A stretch of DNA of 64,000 nt from Bacteroidota bacterium (GTDB lineage: Bacteria; Bacteroidota; Bacteroidia; Bacteroidales; F082): assembly GCA_014382445.1 (NCBI GenBank), contig JACNJS010000023.1, forward strand, positions 1 through 64,000, read 5' to 3'. Positions within the stretch are counted from its first letter, which is position 1, and each line of letters begins with the position of its first letter. Made by a program: the position numbers and the translations under genes. Under the pieces are notes generated by a model. That model did not search any database and was not told where the DNA came from. It saw only the letters and a list, made by a program, of their open reading frames with translations. Shown here one piece after another: positions 48,304-57,685 of the stretch.

Positions 48304-48645
48304 TTTAATATGTTTATAAATTTAACATCTTTTAAATGATATGTATAAATATGCATATCGAATGCAAAAGTATAATTATTATTTAGAATGATTATAAAAA
48401 AGAACAAATATTTGCTTGTGTTTATCAAAGAAATTTTTCAGTAAACTGAATTAATGTGCTAATTCTTAAATGAACTACCTCGCAGCAGAGCTGACGAGGT
48501 ATCAATAGAAAAAGTTTTCAATACGAAGCAGAGCTTCGGTGAACTAACCCCATAGAGATTAGATAAAAGCACCAAAGCCCCGTATTAAACCAGACGCTGT
48601 GTTTTTTAAAAGATGTAACTCGATATGAGATCTTTCCTACAAAAA
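48304..48645. other. intergenic region with two related hairpins
   Basis: This 342-bp gap includes the pruA promoter box (48365-48372) and two hairpins sharing the loop GCAGAGC: one at 48476-48501 (TACCTCG/CGAGGTA around CAGC-AGA-GCTG) and one at 48524-48538 (CGAAGC-AGA-GCTTCG). Neither is followed by a T tract. A CCCCATAGAGATTAG segment follows the second. No gene was found. Confidence 0.6.
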
Positions 48646-50022
48646 CTAATTCATAAAAACCAAGTATCCCCAGGGTTGTAAATCAACAGTAATATCTTCA
48701 ACAATATTTACTTTTTCATCAGAAAAAGCATTTATAAACTCACCTGAAACATCATTGCTTTCGATATTAAATGATTGTGGCTCATTACTCATATTGATGA
48801 TTGTCATAATTTTATCACCATCTTTTTCGCGATAAAAAGCAAAAATATTTTCATTTGACTCATCACTAAGTCGAATCATACTACCTCCATTTTCTCCGTT
48901 CCAAAGTGCTTTATTTTCTTTCTTCATTTTATTAAGTGTAGTGTACAAGTCAACATAAACATCATTATCCCAGTTTATTGTATCTTTCTCAAAAAAGCGT
49001 AGTCGTTTATCAAGCCCTGCTTCCTGACCACTATAAATTAATCCCATTCCGGGAATGGTATATGATAAAACTGCCAGAGCTTCAGCAGCATCGCCCATTC
49101 GCTCCTTAATAGTTCCGTTCCATGAATTTTCGTCGTGGTTTGATGTGAAATACATTCGGTATGACCCCTGAGGATAAACAGAATCATTCCATAGAAAATA
49201 ATCCCAGATATCGTTTGCATTTTTCTTGCCTTTGGCAATATCGTTCATTATATGATGTAGTTTCCAGCCATAGTTCATATCGAAAGCTTTTCTGAGTAGG
49301 TCAGGGTTATCTTCATCTTCGGCAAGCATAAATACAGGTTTTATTGAATCCAGTGCTACTCGGGCATGTTCCCAAAAATCTGTCGGCACCATTCCGGCAA
49401 CATCACAACGATAGCCATCAACATCAGCCTCTGCTACCCAAAATTTGAGTGCGTTTAACATTGAATCGCGCATCACCGGATTATCATAGTCAAAAGCAAT
49501 AACATCGGTCCAATCGTATGGCGATACAAAATTTCCGACTTCATCATGCTTATACCACTCAGGGTTACTATATGCCCAAGGGTTATCCCAGGCGGAGTGG
49601 TTTGCAACCCAGTCGAGTATAACAAACATTCCAAGGTTGTGAGCTTCCTTAACCATATCTTTGAAATCATTAATATCTCCAAATTCAGGGTTAATATCAG
49701 TATAACCTTTTACGGCATAGTAACTACCTAATGAACCTTTTCTATTTAGTTCACCAACAGGGAAAACAGGCATGAGCCAAAGGATGTCCACACCCATTTC
49801 TTTCAATCTGGGTAAATGTTGTTGAAACGCTTTAATCGTTCCCTCATCGCTAAATTGCCTAATATTAACTTCATAAATATTTGCGTTTTTACTCCAATCT
49901 ACATTCATTACTTCCTTCTTTATGTTTTTGTTATTTGTTTGATTTGAATTACACGATACAATAAGTGCAATGGCCATAAATATGATGGCTGGCGAAAATA
50001 AGTGATTTTTAAATTTTTTCAT
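48646..50022 (-). CDS. lipoprotein alpha-amylase, GH13
   Basis: Exported alpha-amylase family enzyme of 458 residues. Signal and lipobox: AIIFMAIALIVSC with Cys about 24, so it is anchored in a membrane, probably the outer one. Catalytic segments: DWVANHSAWDNPW, DGYRCDVAGMVP (nucleophile Asp about 205), FMLAEDEDNPDLL (acid Glu about 234), and FTSNHDENSWNGT (third Asp about 298). A short C-terminal beta domain follows. It is the third gene of an operon with GH31 and a SusA-like enzyme, and probably breaks starch or maltodextrins at the cell surface. Confidence 0.9.
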   Translation of the reverse strand: MKKFKNHLFSPAIIFMAIALIVSCNSNQTNNKNIKKEVMNVDWSKNANIYEVNIRQFSDEGTIKAFQQHLPRLKEMGVDILWLMPVFPVGELNRKGSLGSYYAVKGYTDINPEFGDINDFKDMVKEAHNLGMFVILDWVANHSAWDNPWAYSNPEWYKHDEVGNFVSPYDWTDVIAFDYDNPVMRDSMLNALKFWVAEADVDGYRCDVAGMVPTDFWEHARVALDSIKPVFMLAEDEDNPDLLRKAFDMNYGWKLHHIMNDIAKGKKNANDIWDYFLWNDSVYPQGSYRMYFTSNHDENSWNGTIKERMGDAAEALAVLSYTIPGMGLIYSGQEAGLDKRLRFFEKDTINWDNDVYVDLYTTLNKMKKENKALWNGENGGSMIRLSDESNENIFAFYREKDGDKIMTIINMSNEPQSFNIESNDVSGEFINAFSDEKVNIVEDITVDLQPWGYLVFMN

Positions 50023-50043
50023 GATTTTATTGTTTTTGTTTTT

Positions 50044-50142
50044 AGAAGTCGGAAGTTAGAAGTCGGAAGTCAGAAGTTAGAAGTTGGAAGTGGAGTCCGA
50101 AGTTTACTTATGTCTTGAGTCTTCTAACTTCCGTCTTCAACT
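50044..50142. repeat. GAAGT repeat cluster, inverted around the GH31 stop
   Basis: 50044-50090 holds five degenerate copies of GAAGTcGGAAGTT-type units on the plus strand. The same units occur on the minus strand at 50112-50142. GGAAGTTAGAAG (50051-50062) and its exact complement (50121-50132) form a 12-bp inverted pair 58 nt apart, extendable with mismatches to about 24 bp. The last codons and the stop of the GH31 gene lie in the second arm. Confidence 0.75.
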
Positions 50143-52976
50143 TTCTGCTTAATTACAATTTCGTCTCCTTCAAATGTAAAATTAATAATCCATATTTTTT
50201 GTTTACTATCATAATAATATCCCTTTGCTGATTGATCATGTTGTTTCAGGTTTTTGAGCTTTTTATCATTGATTACGAAATCAAGCTTCTCTTGGTTTAA
50301 TCCAATTAACTCTAATTGAATATGGCGACTCAAAGGCTGACCATCATAACCACCACCTGAACTTTGAAAGCGATATTCAGAAATAGTACTATCGATATAT
50401 TTTCTTTCAATTGTTATCATTTCAATTTCCCCATTTTCAATTGTGCCAAAAGTACTGCCATCATCATCAAACATTGAATAATTGCTGGTTGAACAGATGG
50501 TATCGTTATAATATTTAAAAGTAAGCACATCTGTTGAATAATCATCAGTAGAGTTAACCGGTTCTGCCATTGGGATAAACGAACCTGCTTTAATAAATAT
50601 TGGGATGGTTTCCAAATTAACATCTACACTAATCCATTCGCCTCCATCGTATGGGCCATTATTCCAGAAATCATACCAATAAGTTCCAGAAGGCAGATAA
50701 ATCTGCATAGTTTTTTGTTGATTTTCGATAACCGGAGCAACTAAAATTTCGCCCCCGAACATATATTCATTTTCAATATTATAGCATGTAGTATCTGATG
50801 GAAATTCGTAGAACAAAGGCCTTACAATCGGATATCCAAATTGATTTGCTTCAAATGCCAGCGTATAAATATAAGGTAGGAGTTTGTAACGAAGTTTCAT
50901 GAAGTCCCGAACTATTTTGCGGGTGGTATCGTTAAAATATACAGGTTCGGATGGTATACCCGATCCATGTGGGCGCAGTATTGGTGAGAAGCATGCCAAC
51001 TGCAACCACCGCGTGTATAGTTCATCATCTTTTGCCCCCTGTGCAAAACCACCAGCGTCGGAGTGTATGAATGGAAGACCGCTTAAACTCATATGCAGTA
51101 AAAGTGGCAACTGAGCCTGTAATCCTCCCCAGCTTCGTGAAACATCGCCAGTCCATGGATAAATTGAATACCGTTGTGATCCCGCAAAACCTGCCCTGTT
51201 AAGGTTAAATAATCGCATGTTTGGATATTCTTTTCTGAAGTTTTCAAAAAGCATACTATGCCAGTAATGTGCATATATATTATGAACTTCATCAGCCATT
51301 CCGTTAACATGAATTTGGTCGGAAGGGTGATTTTCGGGTTCACCCAAATCGCCCCACCAGCCTGCTACACCAATATCCATCTGCTTTTTGTATTGTTCCC
51401 AAAACCATTGACCGGCTTCAGGTTTAAAAATGTCAATCAGCCCGCCATGTCCAAAATAAAATTCTTTATTAACATATGAATTTCCTGTACTGTCTAAAGC
51501 AAGTATACCGAGTCTGTCGGCAATCCTGAAATTCTCCAACGAGTCTAATATATAAGGTTCCGTAATTAAAACTGTTTTAACTCCTTTATCTTTAAATTCT
51601 GAGATCATCTTTTCCGGATCGGGCCAGTTAGGTTTATACCAACTTAGCCTGCCTAATGTGCCTAGTATGCTATCTCCAAACCAGTAGAAATCAAGGATTA
51701 TAGCATCTAACGGAAAGTCATATTCCTGCATTAAACGAACAATGGAATCCGTTTCAAACTGTGTGCGGTAAGCCATCCTGGATTGTAAATTACCCAGAGC
51801 CCAACGAGGAGGCATAGGCTGAGTGCCGGTTAACCTGGCGTAATTATGTGATATGGATTTGTAATTGCTCCCTGCCACCACAAAATATTTCATCAATCCT
51901 CCGATGGCAGCCCATTCAAATACTCCGGGCTCGGTTTCACCTACATCGGCGTACCCCTTTTGCGGATTGTCGAATAACAACAAATATTTGTTCGATGATA
52001 CAATGAGAGGAACAGAGTAATTTAGGTTTTTAGCACCTATTTCATATCCATATTTAGGGCGATTGTAGAGATTATATTTGCTCCCAGCAAGGTTTAAACT
52101 ATTGGCTCGTTCGCCAAGTCCGTAAATCTTTTCGTTATCTTGTATTTTAAATCTTAATCCGTCGGTATCCGATCGCCTGAACATACCTTTTTCTTCCTCT
52201 AAGATAGTATCCCCATTATAGATAAATGCAATATAAAATGGATTTTTTTGAATGGCTACTGACAAACTATCAGTAACAACTTTTAACCAGTTATCTGTAT
52301 TAACTATATTAAAATAAGGGTGTTGCGATTTAAGAATGGCTGCATCTGATGAATCAGGAGTAACAATACTTTTTGAAAAGTGTTTAACTTCGATAATGTT
52401 TGCCGAGAATGGAATTATTCGAGTTATTCCGTGTGTAGTAAGTACATCGAGCATACTGTCTCTAAACAAGTGAGAAAGATACTCCCTATTTTCGAAACGA
52501 TATACTTTTTCACCTTCAGGAGGTGGCTTGAAACTGTTTACCGGAAGAAAAATATCCTCATTATTCTTGGTCTTCCCTACTTTATCTCCAAGCTCACTTC
52601 TGAAGACAAATGCAAGTTGTTGAACATTTTCTTCGGGTTGGAGATTGTAGAATGACTTAATCACAAATTTAAACTGATGCAGTCCGTTTCCAATTGCGGT
52701 CATTTTAACACGCTCGTCAGCTTCGCCCCAGTTACCAATTACGTATTTCCAGTCGCCACCATCCAGGCTTCGGTCGGTAATGGCACCTGTATGTAAATAA
52801 ATTGTCCCCGGATAATTTGCCAATGTTTTATTTCCTGTGTTAATATTGTAAGTTAGTATAACTGTATCGGTTACAGTTGGGTTAGGAGGATACAACCATG
52901 CAACCTGCGCAGTTGTTGAAACAGAAATTAGTAATGATACTAAAAGAATTAGAGCAGTAGTAGTTGTTCTTGTCAT
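50124..52976 (-). CDS. secreted alpha-glucosidase, GH31
   Basis: A 950-residue exported glycosidase acting on non-reducing alpha-glucosyl ends. It has a signal peptide (ALILLVSLLISVSTTAQ), an N-terminal beta domain (about 24-150) resembling starch-binding folds, then the GH31 N-domain (YGLGERANSLNLAG), the barrel (ALGNLQSRMAYRTQFE, LDAIILDFYWFGD, GWWGDLGEPENHP with nucleophile Asp about 540, WTGDVSRSWGG with acid Asp about 608), and C-terminal beta domains. A GH97 enzyme fills this role in the Bacteroides sus locus; here GH31 does. The final codons KVEDGS come from a GAAGT repeat. It starts 13 bp after the SusA-like gene. Confidence 0.92.
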   Translation of the reverse strand: MTRTTTTALILLVSLLISVSTTAQVAWLYPPNPTVTDTVILTYNINTGNKTLANYPGTIYLHTGAITDRSLDGGDWKYVIGNWGEADERVKMTAIGNGLHQFKFVIKSFYNLQPEENVQQLAFVFRSELGDKVGKTKNNEDIFLPVNSFKPPPEGEKVYRFENREYLSHLFRDSMLDVLTTHGITRIIPFSANIIEVKHFSKSIVTPDSSDAAILKSQHPYFNIVNTDNWLKVVTDSLSVAIQKNPFYIAFIYNGDTILEEEKGMFRRSDTDGLRFKIQDNEKIYGLGERANSLNLAGSKYNLYNRPKYGYEIGAKNLNYSVPLIVSSNKYLLLFDNPQKGYADVGETEPGVFEWAAIGGLMKYFVVAGSNYKSISHNYARLTGTQPMPPRWALGNLQSRMAYRTQFETDSIVRLMQEYDFPLDAIILDFYWFGDSILGTLGRLSWYKPNWPDPEKMISEFKDKGVKTVLITEPYILDSLENFRIADRLGILALDSTGNSYVNKEFYFGHGGLIDIFKPEAGQWFWEQYKKQMDIGVAGWWGDLGEPENHPSDQIHVNGMADEVHNIYAHYWHSMLFENFRKEYPNMRLFNLNRAGFAGSQRYSIYPWTGDVSRSWGGLQAQLPLLLHMSLSGLPFIHSDAGGFAQGAKDDELYTRWLQLACFSPILRPHGSGIPSEPVYFNDTTRKIVRDFMKLRYKLLPYIYTLAFEANQFGYPIVRPLFYEFPSDTTCYNIENEYMFGGEILVAPVIENQQKTMQIYLPSGTYWYDFWNNGPYDGGEWISVDVNLETIPIFIKAGSFIPMAEPVNSTDDYSTDVLTFKYYNDTICSTSNYSMFDDDGSTFGTIENGEIEMITIERKYIDSTISEYRFQSSGGGYDGQPLSRHIQLELIGLNQEKLDFVINDKKLKNLKQHDQSAKGYYYDSKQKIWIINFTFEGDEIVIKQKVEDGS

Positions 52977-52989
52977 TTGTGGAAGTTAA

Positions 52990-54849
52990 TTATTTCGACA
53001 ATTCTATTATCATTGGCGATTTAGCGGGAACCTCAATTATGTCAAGATTATCCCAGCCCTGACGTGTTAGAACGCTTCTGCCTTTAGTATTATCGCCTAT
53101 ACTTTCCGAAAATCTTTTCGTATCAACTTTCCTGATTTCCGAAGTATTGTTAAGCAAAACCATAACAGTGCTGTTATTATAATTTTTAAAATAAACATAA
53201 ACTCCATTTTCGGGAATGTAGTGAGTTAGTTTTCCAAACTGAATTGCAGGATTTGATTTTCGCCAGTTAAGTAATCTTCGTAAAAAATTAAATGCTTCAT
53301 TTTGCTCATCCGATCTGCCGGCACTTGTAAAGGCATTATTTTCATCATCAGCCCATCCCCCGGGAAAGTCCTTGCGAATATCACCATGACCTTTATGTTC
53401 TTCGCCGGTCATTAAAATTTCGGTGCCGTAATATATTTGTGGTATTCCACGAGTGGTCATCATAAATGCCATAGCAAGTTTAAACTTGTTAATATCTTCA
53501 TCAATTTTTGTGTAAAATCTGTCGCCATCATGGTTGTCGGCAAATGTTACTATGTTGTCAGGCATTGAATATACATAGTCCTGAGAAAGAACTTCATAAA
53601 GTTGGGCTGTTCCGGTCGACCAATCCTCATCTTCATTAAATGCTTTACTAATCGCATACATTAACGGGAAATCAAAAACGTTGGTAAGATGTGATTTATA
53701 ACCATCTTTATTTGTGTTGTTATTTAGCCAATAGGCTACGGCAGGCGATTGCGAGAGCCATGCCTCGCCAACAACGTTAAAATCGGGATATTCTTCCAGC
53801 ACCCGCTGCATCCACTTTGCCATAAAATCTTTGTACGGATAAGGATAGGTGTCTTGACGAATACCGTCTAATCCTGAATATTCAATCCACCAAATGCTGT
53901 TTTGAATCAGGAAGTTAGCCATAAATTCAATATCCTGATTAAGATCGGCCATTGTAACATCAAACCATCCTTTAACCATTTTGTTATAATCATATTCTGA
54001 AGCATACGGATCACTAACTGTTCCTCCGCGGTAATTCGATCTTGTAAACTCGGGCCATTGGTTATACCAATCTTGCATCGGTAAGTCATCTTTCCAATAA
54101 TAACCTGTGCCCAGATGGTTGAAGATCATGTCCATAATAACTTTCAGGCCTTTTGAATGTGCATTTTCAACAAATTTCACAAAGTCATCGTTGGTGCCAT
54201 AACGTGAATCGATTTTATATAAATCGGTAACAGCGTAGCCATGGTAAGAGTAAGCAGGCATATTGTTTTCAAGTAATGGATTAAGCCAGATTGCTGTAAC
54301 ACCAAGGTCATTAAGATAGTCGAGCTTGCTATTAATTCCTGCAATGTCGCCTCCATGCCTGCCATTTGGATTCGACCTGTTGGCTTTTTCAAGCATCCTC
54401 GGCATATCATCATTATCAGGGGTGCCATTACTAAATCGGTCGGGCATAAGCAAATATATAACATCCGAGTTATCGAATCCCTTATGAAGATTAGGGTTTT
54501 GATTGCGTTCCTTTAATTCATATTGATAAGTGGCTGCGACTTTGTTACATTTTTTAAAATCAATATCAAATGTACCTGGTATTGCATCTTCAGAAATAAC
54601 GATGTTGAGAAATAGATAGTTATGACTTTCAACATGTATTACCTCCTTAAGGTGGATGCCTTTAAAATCTATTGTGGGCTTTGAATCTGAAATATTGCTT
54701 CCATAAACCATTAACTGGAGATTATTATTTTTCATTCCTGCCCACCAAAATGGAGGATCAATACGCTCGACGCTAATCTTTGCAGCAAATAAATGTGCTA
54801 CTGTAAGCATTAAGAAAAGTATGATAATTGATTTAGATAAGATTTTCAT
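52990..54849 (-). CDS. periplasmic neopullulanase/cyclomaltodextrinase, SusA-like GH13
   Basis: A 619-residue exported GH13 enzyme. Signal peptide (about 1-22, ILFLMLTVAHLFAA), N-terminal Alpha-amylase_N/CBM34-like domain (about 25-115), barrel with MPDRFSNGTPDND, GVTAIWLNPLLEN, GLDGIRQDTYPYP (nucleophile about 329), VVGEAWLSQ (acid Glu about 363) and FADNHDGDRFYT (about 438), and a Cyc-maltodext_C domain at the end. It should cut maltodextrins, cyclodextrins and pullulan in the periplasm. It is the first gene of the operon (SusA, GH31, GH13). susC and susD are absent from the locus. Confidence 0.92.
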   Translation of the reverse strand: MKILSKSIIILFLMLTVAHLFAAKISVERIDPPFWWAGMKNNNLQLMVYGSNISDSKPTIDFKGIHLKEVIHVESHNYLFLNIVISEDAIPGTFDIDFKKCNKVAATYQYELKERNQNPNLHKGFDNSDVIYLLMPDRFSNGTPDNDDMPRMLEKANRSNPNGRHGGDIAGINSKLDYLNDLGVTAIWLNPLLENNMPAYSYHGYAVTDLYKIDSRYGTNDDFVKFVENAHSKGLKVIMDMIFNHLGTGYYWKDDLPMQDWYNQWPEFTRSNYRGGTVSDPYASEYDYNKMVKGWFDVTMADLNQDIEFMANFLIQNSIWWIEYSGLDGIRQDTYPYPYKDFMAKWMQRVLEEYPDFNVVGEAWLSQSPAVAYWLNNNTNKDGYKSHLTNVFDFPLMYAISKAFNEDEDWSTGTAQLYEVLSQDYVYSMPDNIVTFADNHDGDRFYTKIDEDINKFKLAMAFMMTTRGIPQIYYGTEILMTGEEHKGHGDIRKDFPGGWADDENNAFTSAGRSDEQNEAFNFLRRLLNWRKSNPAIQFGKLTHYIPENGVYVYFKNYNNSTVMVLLNNTSEIRKVDTKRFSESIGDNTKGRSVLTRQGWDNLDIIEVPAKSPMIIELSK

Positions 54850-55534
54850 ATTTGATGCATTTATGATAATTTGTTGTTACGCATATGGCTGTAAATAGTT
54901 GCCGGTTCGTGATTTTTATTAATCAAGTTTTCCAAAGGTTTCCATGTAAGGAGTATTAGGGTCAAAAAACTGAAATTTTAGAGTAGTTAAGATTGAACGA
55001 ACTATTTGTAAATTCTTAAAGGTAATTCGTGAAGATCACCACCAACACACTATTCACCAACACTGATAGTGGAAATAATAATAATAATTTCTTCTTGCAG
55101 AAAGTAGCGAAAGTCTGTCAGCATTCTTAAATAATGAATCATTATCGTTGAGAAAACGAATGAAACCAATTTTATCCACTTTGCAAAGGTAATATTATTT
55201 TATTCTTTTTTCCCCAATAGTATAACCTGACGAATGTTCTTGTGTTTGCATGACTGACCGGTAATCGGTTAGTTTAAGAATAGAAGCTATTGCTGTTTAC
55301 AACCTTTGTATTTACAACTGAACGGGATATTATTTTTAATCATTTTAGTCGTTAGCAATAATTCTTTGTAATTGTCTCTTTTTTTACACTTTAGTAAGGG
55401 AGCAATATGAACTGTTGGGCATTTTGAAACTCCAATCTTCAATTTACTAAATCGTTCATTTTTTGTTATTTAGTTCATGTTTACCACTTTATGCCCATTT
55501 TATTATTGTGGGTTGTGTGCCGAATTTTTTTCAA
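54850..55534. other. 685-bp intergenic region upstream of the alpha-glucan operon
   Basis: No gene was found. A -7-type box TACCTTTG (minus, 55184-55191, within TTACCTTTGCAAAG) would give the operon a leader of about 330 nt. A 12-of-17 match to the LacI-type site lies at about 55344-55360, but 155 nt from the box, so it is not called. Near 55500 comes a TTATTGTGGGTTGTGTGCC segment seen by eye as a spacer-like sequence. The lipoprotein gene to its right ends at 55535. Confidence 0.4.
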
Positions 55535-56314
55535 TCAAGGTTTAATTTCATTAATTCTATATCCCTCAACAACTTTATCTGACGTGTTAAATAAGCTATC
55601 GTTAAGTTCAGGATTGAATTTTATATTGTAAAAAGAATTGTCAGTAAAATAAACATTGTCAGGATTGTCCATAAAATAAACTTCCATTCTAATTCTTTGC
55701 GGATAATTATTCAATTTGTCAATGAACAAAATCATAGTTTCTACTCTATTAGTATCAATTGTAAATTCGTAAAATCCTGGCATTAAAGCTTTTTTCTCCA
55801 ATATAGTTTTTAAACAGTAGCAGTCTTTCCCGTTTATCATTGTGTCTGTTCCTAACTCAAATGAGTAATATTCTTTATTTTCTATTGAATAATTAAGCAT
55901 ATATTGAATTACATAAGGTGTTGTTTTTCCCCAAAAAGGCTTCTTTTTTAAATCAGGATATTTTAACAAATCATAAACCCTCGCTGAACTATCTCTATTA
56001 AGTTTTCTAATTAGCTTATTTCCATCGTAAATATCTTCAAGAAAGATGCATGAACTGTCATAGAAATAAATATGAGCTTTCGCTCCAATTATTGAGTCAG
56101 ATTTAAGTTTTTCATAATAGAAAGTTCTTTCTTTTTGTTTTACGTTTTCAATATTCACATTATTTCCACTAAATTGTGTTTGCTCGTAATAAATTGTATT
56201 TATGGTATCAATTGAACTAATCGTATTTTGAATAGCTCTAATCGGATCTCTATTATTATTACAGGATACGAACAATATAATGAGTAAATAAAGGCAAATA
56301 AATCTATACTTCAT
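55535..56314 (-). CDS. lipoprotein, function unknown
   Basis: A 259-residue exported lipoprotein: hydrophobic YLLIILFVSC with the lipid Cys at about 18, then a beta-strand-rich domain. Segments such as IYFYDSSCIFLEDIYDGNKL and MINGKDCYCLKTI resemble LolA-like or redoxin N-terminal folds, but only loosely. I do not recognise a specific family. It is isolated between two spacers and is not clearly part of the nearby amylase operon. Confidence 0.6.
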   Translation of the reverse strand: MKYRFICLYLLIILFVSCNNNRDPIRAIQNTISSIDTINTIYYEQTQFSGNNVNIENVKQKERTFYYEKLKSDSIIGAKAHIYFYDSSCIFLEDIYDGNKLIRKLNRDSSARVYDLLKYPDLKKKPFWGKTTPYVIQYMLNYSIENKEYYSFELGTDTMINGKDCYCLKTILEKKALMPGFYEFTIDTNRVETMILFIDKLNNYPQRIRMEVYFMDNPDNVYFTDNSFYNIKFNPELNDSLFNTSDKVVEGYRINEIKP

Positions 56315-56372
56315 ATCTGGTCTGTTTTCTTATTTGACACATAATACGCTAAATACGTACACCAAAAAGGCC

Positions 56373-56924
56373 TTACATTATCTCCGCCAATTCCATTTCC
56401 AATTTTTGATACAGCTCATCAACTTCTCCATTATTTTGAAGAACAATATCGGCGAGCTGAATACATTGGCTTAGGTTTTGTTTATTGCGGTCGTTGGTAG
56501 TAAATTCTCTTTTTTCATTAGATAAAAAAGTATTATAACTGATATGATCCGTTTCGGTTGCTCGTAATATAATCCGTTGGTACCTTATTTGAGGGTCGGC
56601 ATCAATGGCAATCAGATAAAATTCACCTTGATTTTTTAGAAAGGCTACTTCACTGGGGGTTCTTATACTCTCAATTATAGCATTCTTCCCAACTTTTTTA
56701 GCTTCTTTGTGCAGCTGCTCAATAATATAAGAAGGTGAATGATTGGCCCTTAGGTTATTTGCCACCTTAGTCATAGTGTCGCGATTTACCGGAAGACCTC
56801 TTTTCTCAATTTCCTCAACAAGAAACTTCCTGGCAGAATAATGCTTAAAACCTTTGCTGTTTACAAGATAATTGACAATGGTGCCCTTACCAGCTCCCAG
56901 TGTGCCTGTGATTCCTAATATCAT
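56373..56924 (-). CDS. P-loop nucleotide kinase-like protein
   Basis: A 183-residue P-loop NTPase with Walker A GTLGAGKGT (about 5-13). The layout (SARKFLVEEIEKRG, ESIRTPSEVAFLKNQG, IDADPQIRYQRI with a lid-type Arg) is that of dephospho-CoA kinase and dNMP kinase relatives. It is not one of the known essential kinases by sequence; a nucleotide or cofactor kinase is the best guess. ATG at 56924 is preferred over the immediately preceding one. It is downstream of the LOG gene on the same strand. Confidence 0.7.
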   Translation of the reverse strand: MILGITGTLGAGKGTIVNYLVNSKGFKHYSARKFLVEEIEKRGLPVNRDTMTKVANNLRANHSPSYIIEQLHKEAKKVGKNAIIESIRTPSEVAFLKNQGEFYLIAIDADPQIRYQRIILRATETDHISYNTFLSNEKREFTTNDRNKQNLSQCIQLADIVLQNNGEVDELYQKLEMELAEIM

Positions 56925-56975
56925 CATTTTTGTAGTTTGTTACTTGTGAATAGTGAGTTGATGTGCCTGTTTCAA

Positions 56976-57042
56976 TAGTTGGCAGTCTTCCGGCTTCCAA
57001 CTTCCGGCTTCTGACTTCTAGCTCCGGCTACCACCTTCCAAC
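56976..57042. repeat. GAAGT repeat cluster after the LOG-family gene
   Basis: Plus-strand units such as CTTCCGGCTTCCAACTTCC, which on the minus strand read GGAAGTTGGAAGCCGGAAG, matching the repeats at 50044-50142 at most positions. The cluster starts at the LOG-family stop codon. Confidence 0.7.
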
Positions 57043-57639
57043 TCAACCCCCATTACTTTCAACCTTAATATCTTCAATCCATTTCCCCATAACAATTGGT
57101 TTAAATTCATTCATTTTCTTCATTAAACCGTTAATGTTAGATGATACAATTAGGTTGTTTCGATGTTCCTTTCTTACAAATCCTGCATTAACTGCATGAT
57201 CAAAAAACTCCAGCAGCTTATCAAAATATCCTTCAATGTTGAGAATGCCAACTGGTTTGTCGGAAATCACTAACTGGTTGTACGTTAATACTTCGAGGAG
57301 TTCGTCAAATGTGCCAAATCCTCCTGGCAAGGCAATAAAGGCATCTGATATTTCAACCATCTTTTCCTTGCGTTCAGCCATAGTTTCTACTCTTATCAGC
57401 TGATTAATTTTTTGGTGCTCCACTTCTTTTGCAATAAGCATGTGAGGCATAACTCCAATTACTTCAATGCCACCATCAAGAACTACATTTGCAATAATTT
57501 TCATTAAACCAACATTGGCCCCGCCATAAACAAGTCCGATATTATTGGCAACAAAATACTCTCCAACATGCTTTGCAGCCTTTCTATAATCTTCTTTGTT
57601 ACCCATACTCGAGCCGCAAAAAACACAAATTCTTGTCAT
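57043..57639 (-). CDS. LOG-family protein, TIGR00730 Rossmann-fold
   Basis: A 198-residue protein of the family that contains cytokinin riboside 5'-phosphate phosphoribohydrolases and YgdH-like nucleosidases. It begins MTRICVFCGSSMGNKEDY and contains VYGGANVGLMK and the diagnostic PGGFGTFDELLEVLTYNQL. In bacteria its members cleave nucleotide monophosphates such as AMP to base and ribose phosphate. The 5' end is divergent from TatD, and a perfect 10-bp palindrome with mirrored -7 boxes lies between them. Confidence 0.88.
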   Translation of the reverse strand: MTRICVFCGSSMGNKEDYRKAAKHVGEYFVANNIGLVYGGANVGLMKIIANVVLDGGIEVIGVMPHMLIAKEVEHQKINQLIRVETMAERKEKMVEISDAFIALPGGFGTFDELLEVLTYNQLVISDKPVGILNIEGYFDKLLEFFDHAVNAGFVRKEHRNNLIVSSNINGLMKKMNEFKPIVMGKWIEDIKVESNGG

Positions 57640-57660
57640 AGTTATATGAATTTATTGGAA

Positions 57661-57683
57661 GGCAAAATTAGGTTAATTTTGCC
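57661..57683. promoter_or_regulatory. palindromic divergent promoter between LOG and TatD genes
   Basis: Arms GGCAAAATTA (57661-57670) and TAATTTTGCC (57674-57683) are perfect inverse copies around GGT. Each arm holds a -7 box, TAATTTTG, one for each direction. The plus box ends 4 nt before the tatD ATG; the minus box lies 24 nt before the LOG ATG. Confidence 0.65.
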
Positions 57684-57685
57684 AC

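Noticed and set aside
55344-55360. Degenerate LacI-type site upstream of the SusA-like operon
   Set aside because: Only 12 of 17 positions match and the distance to the nearest -7 box is 155 nt, not about 90, so I do not include it in the proposed regulon.
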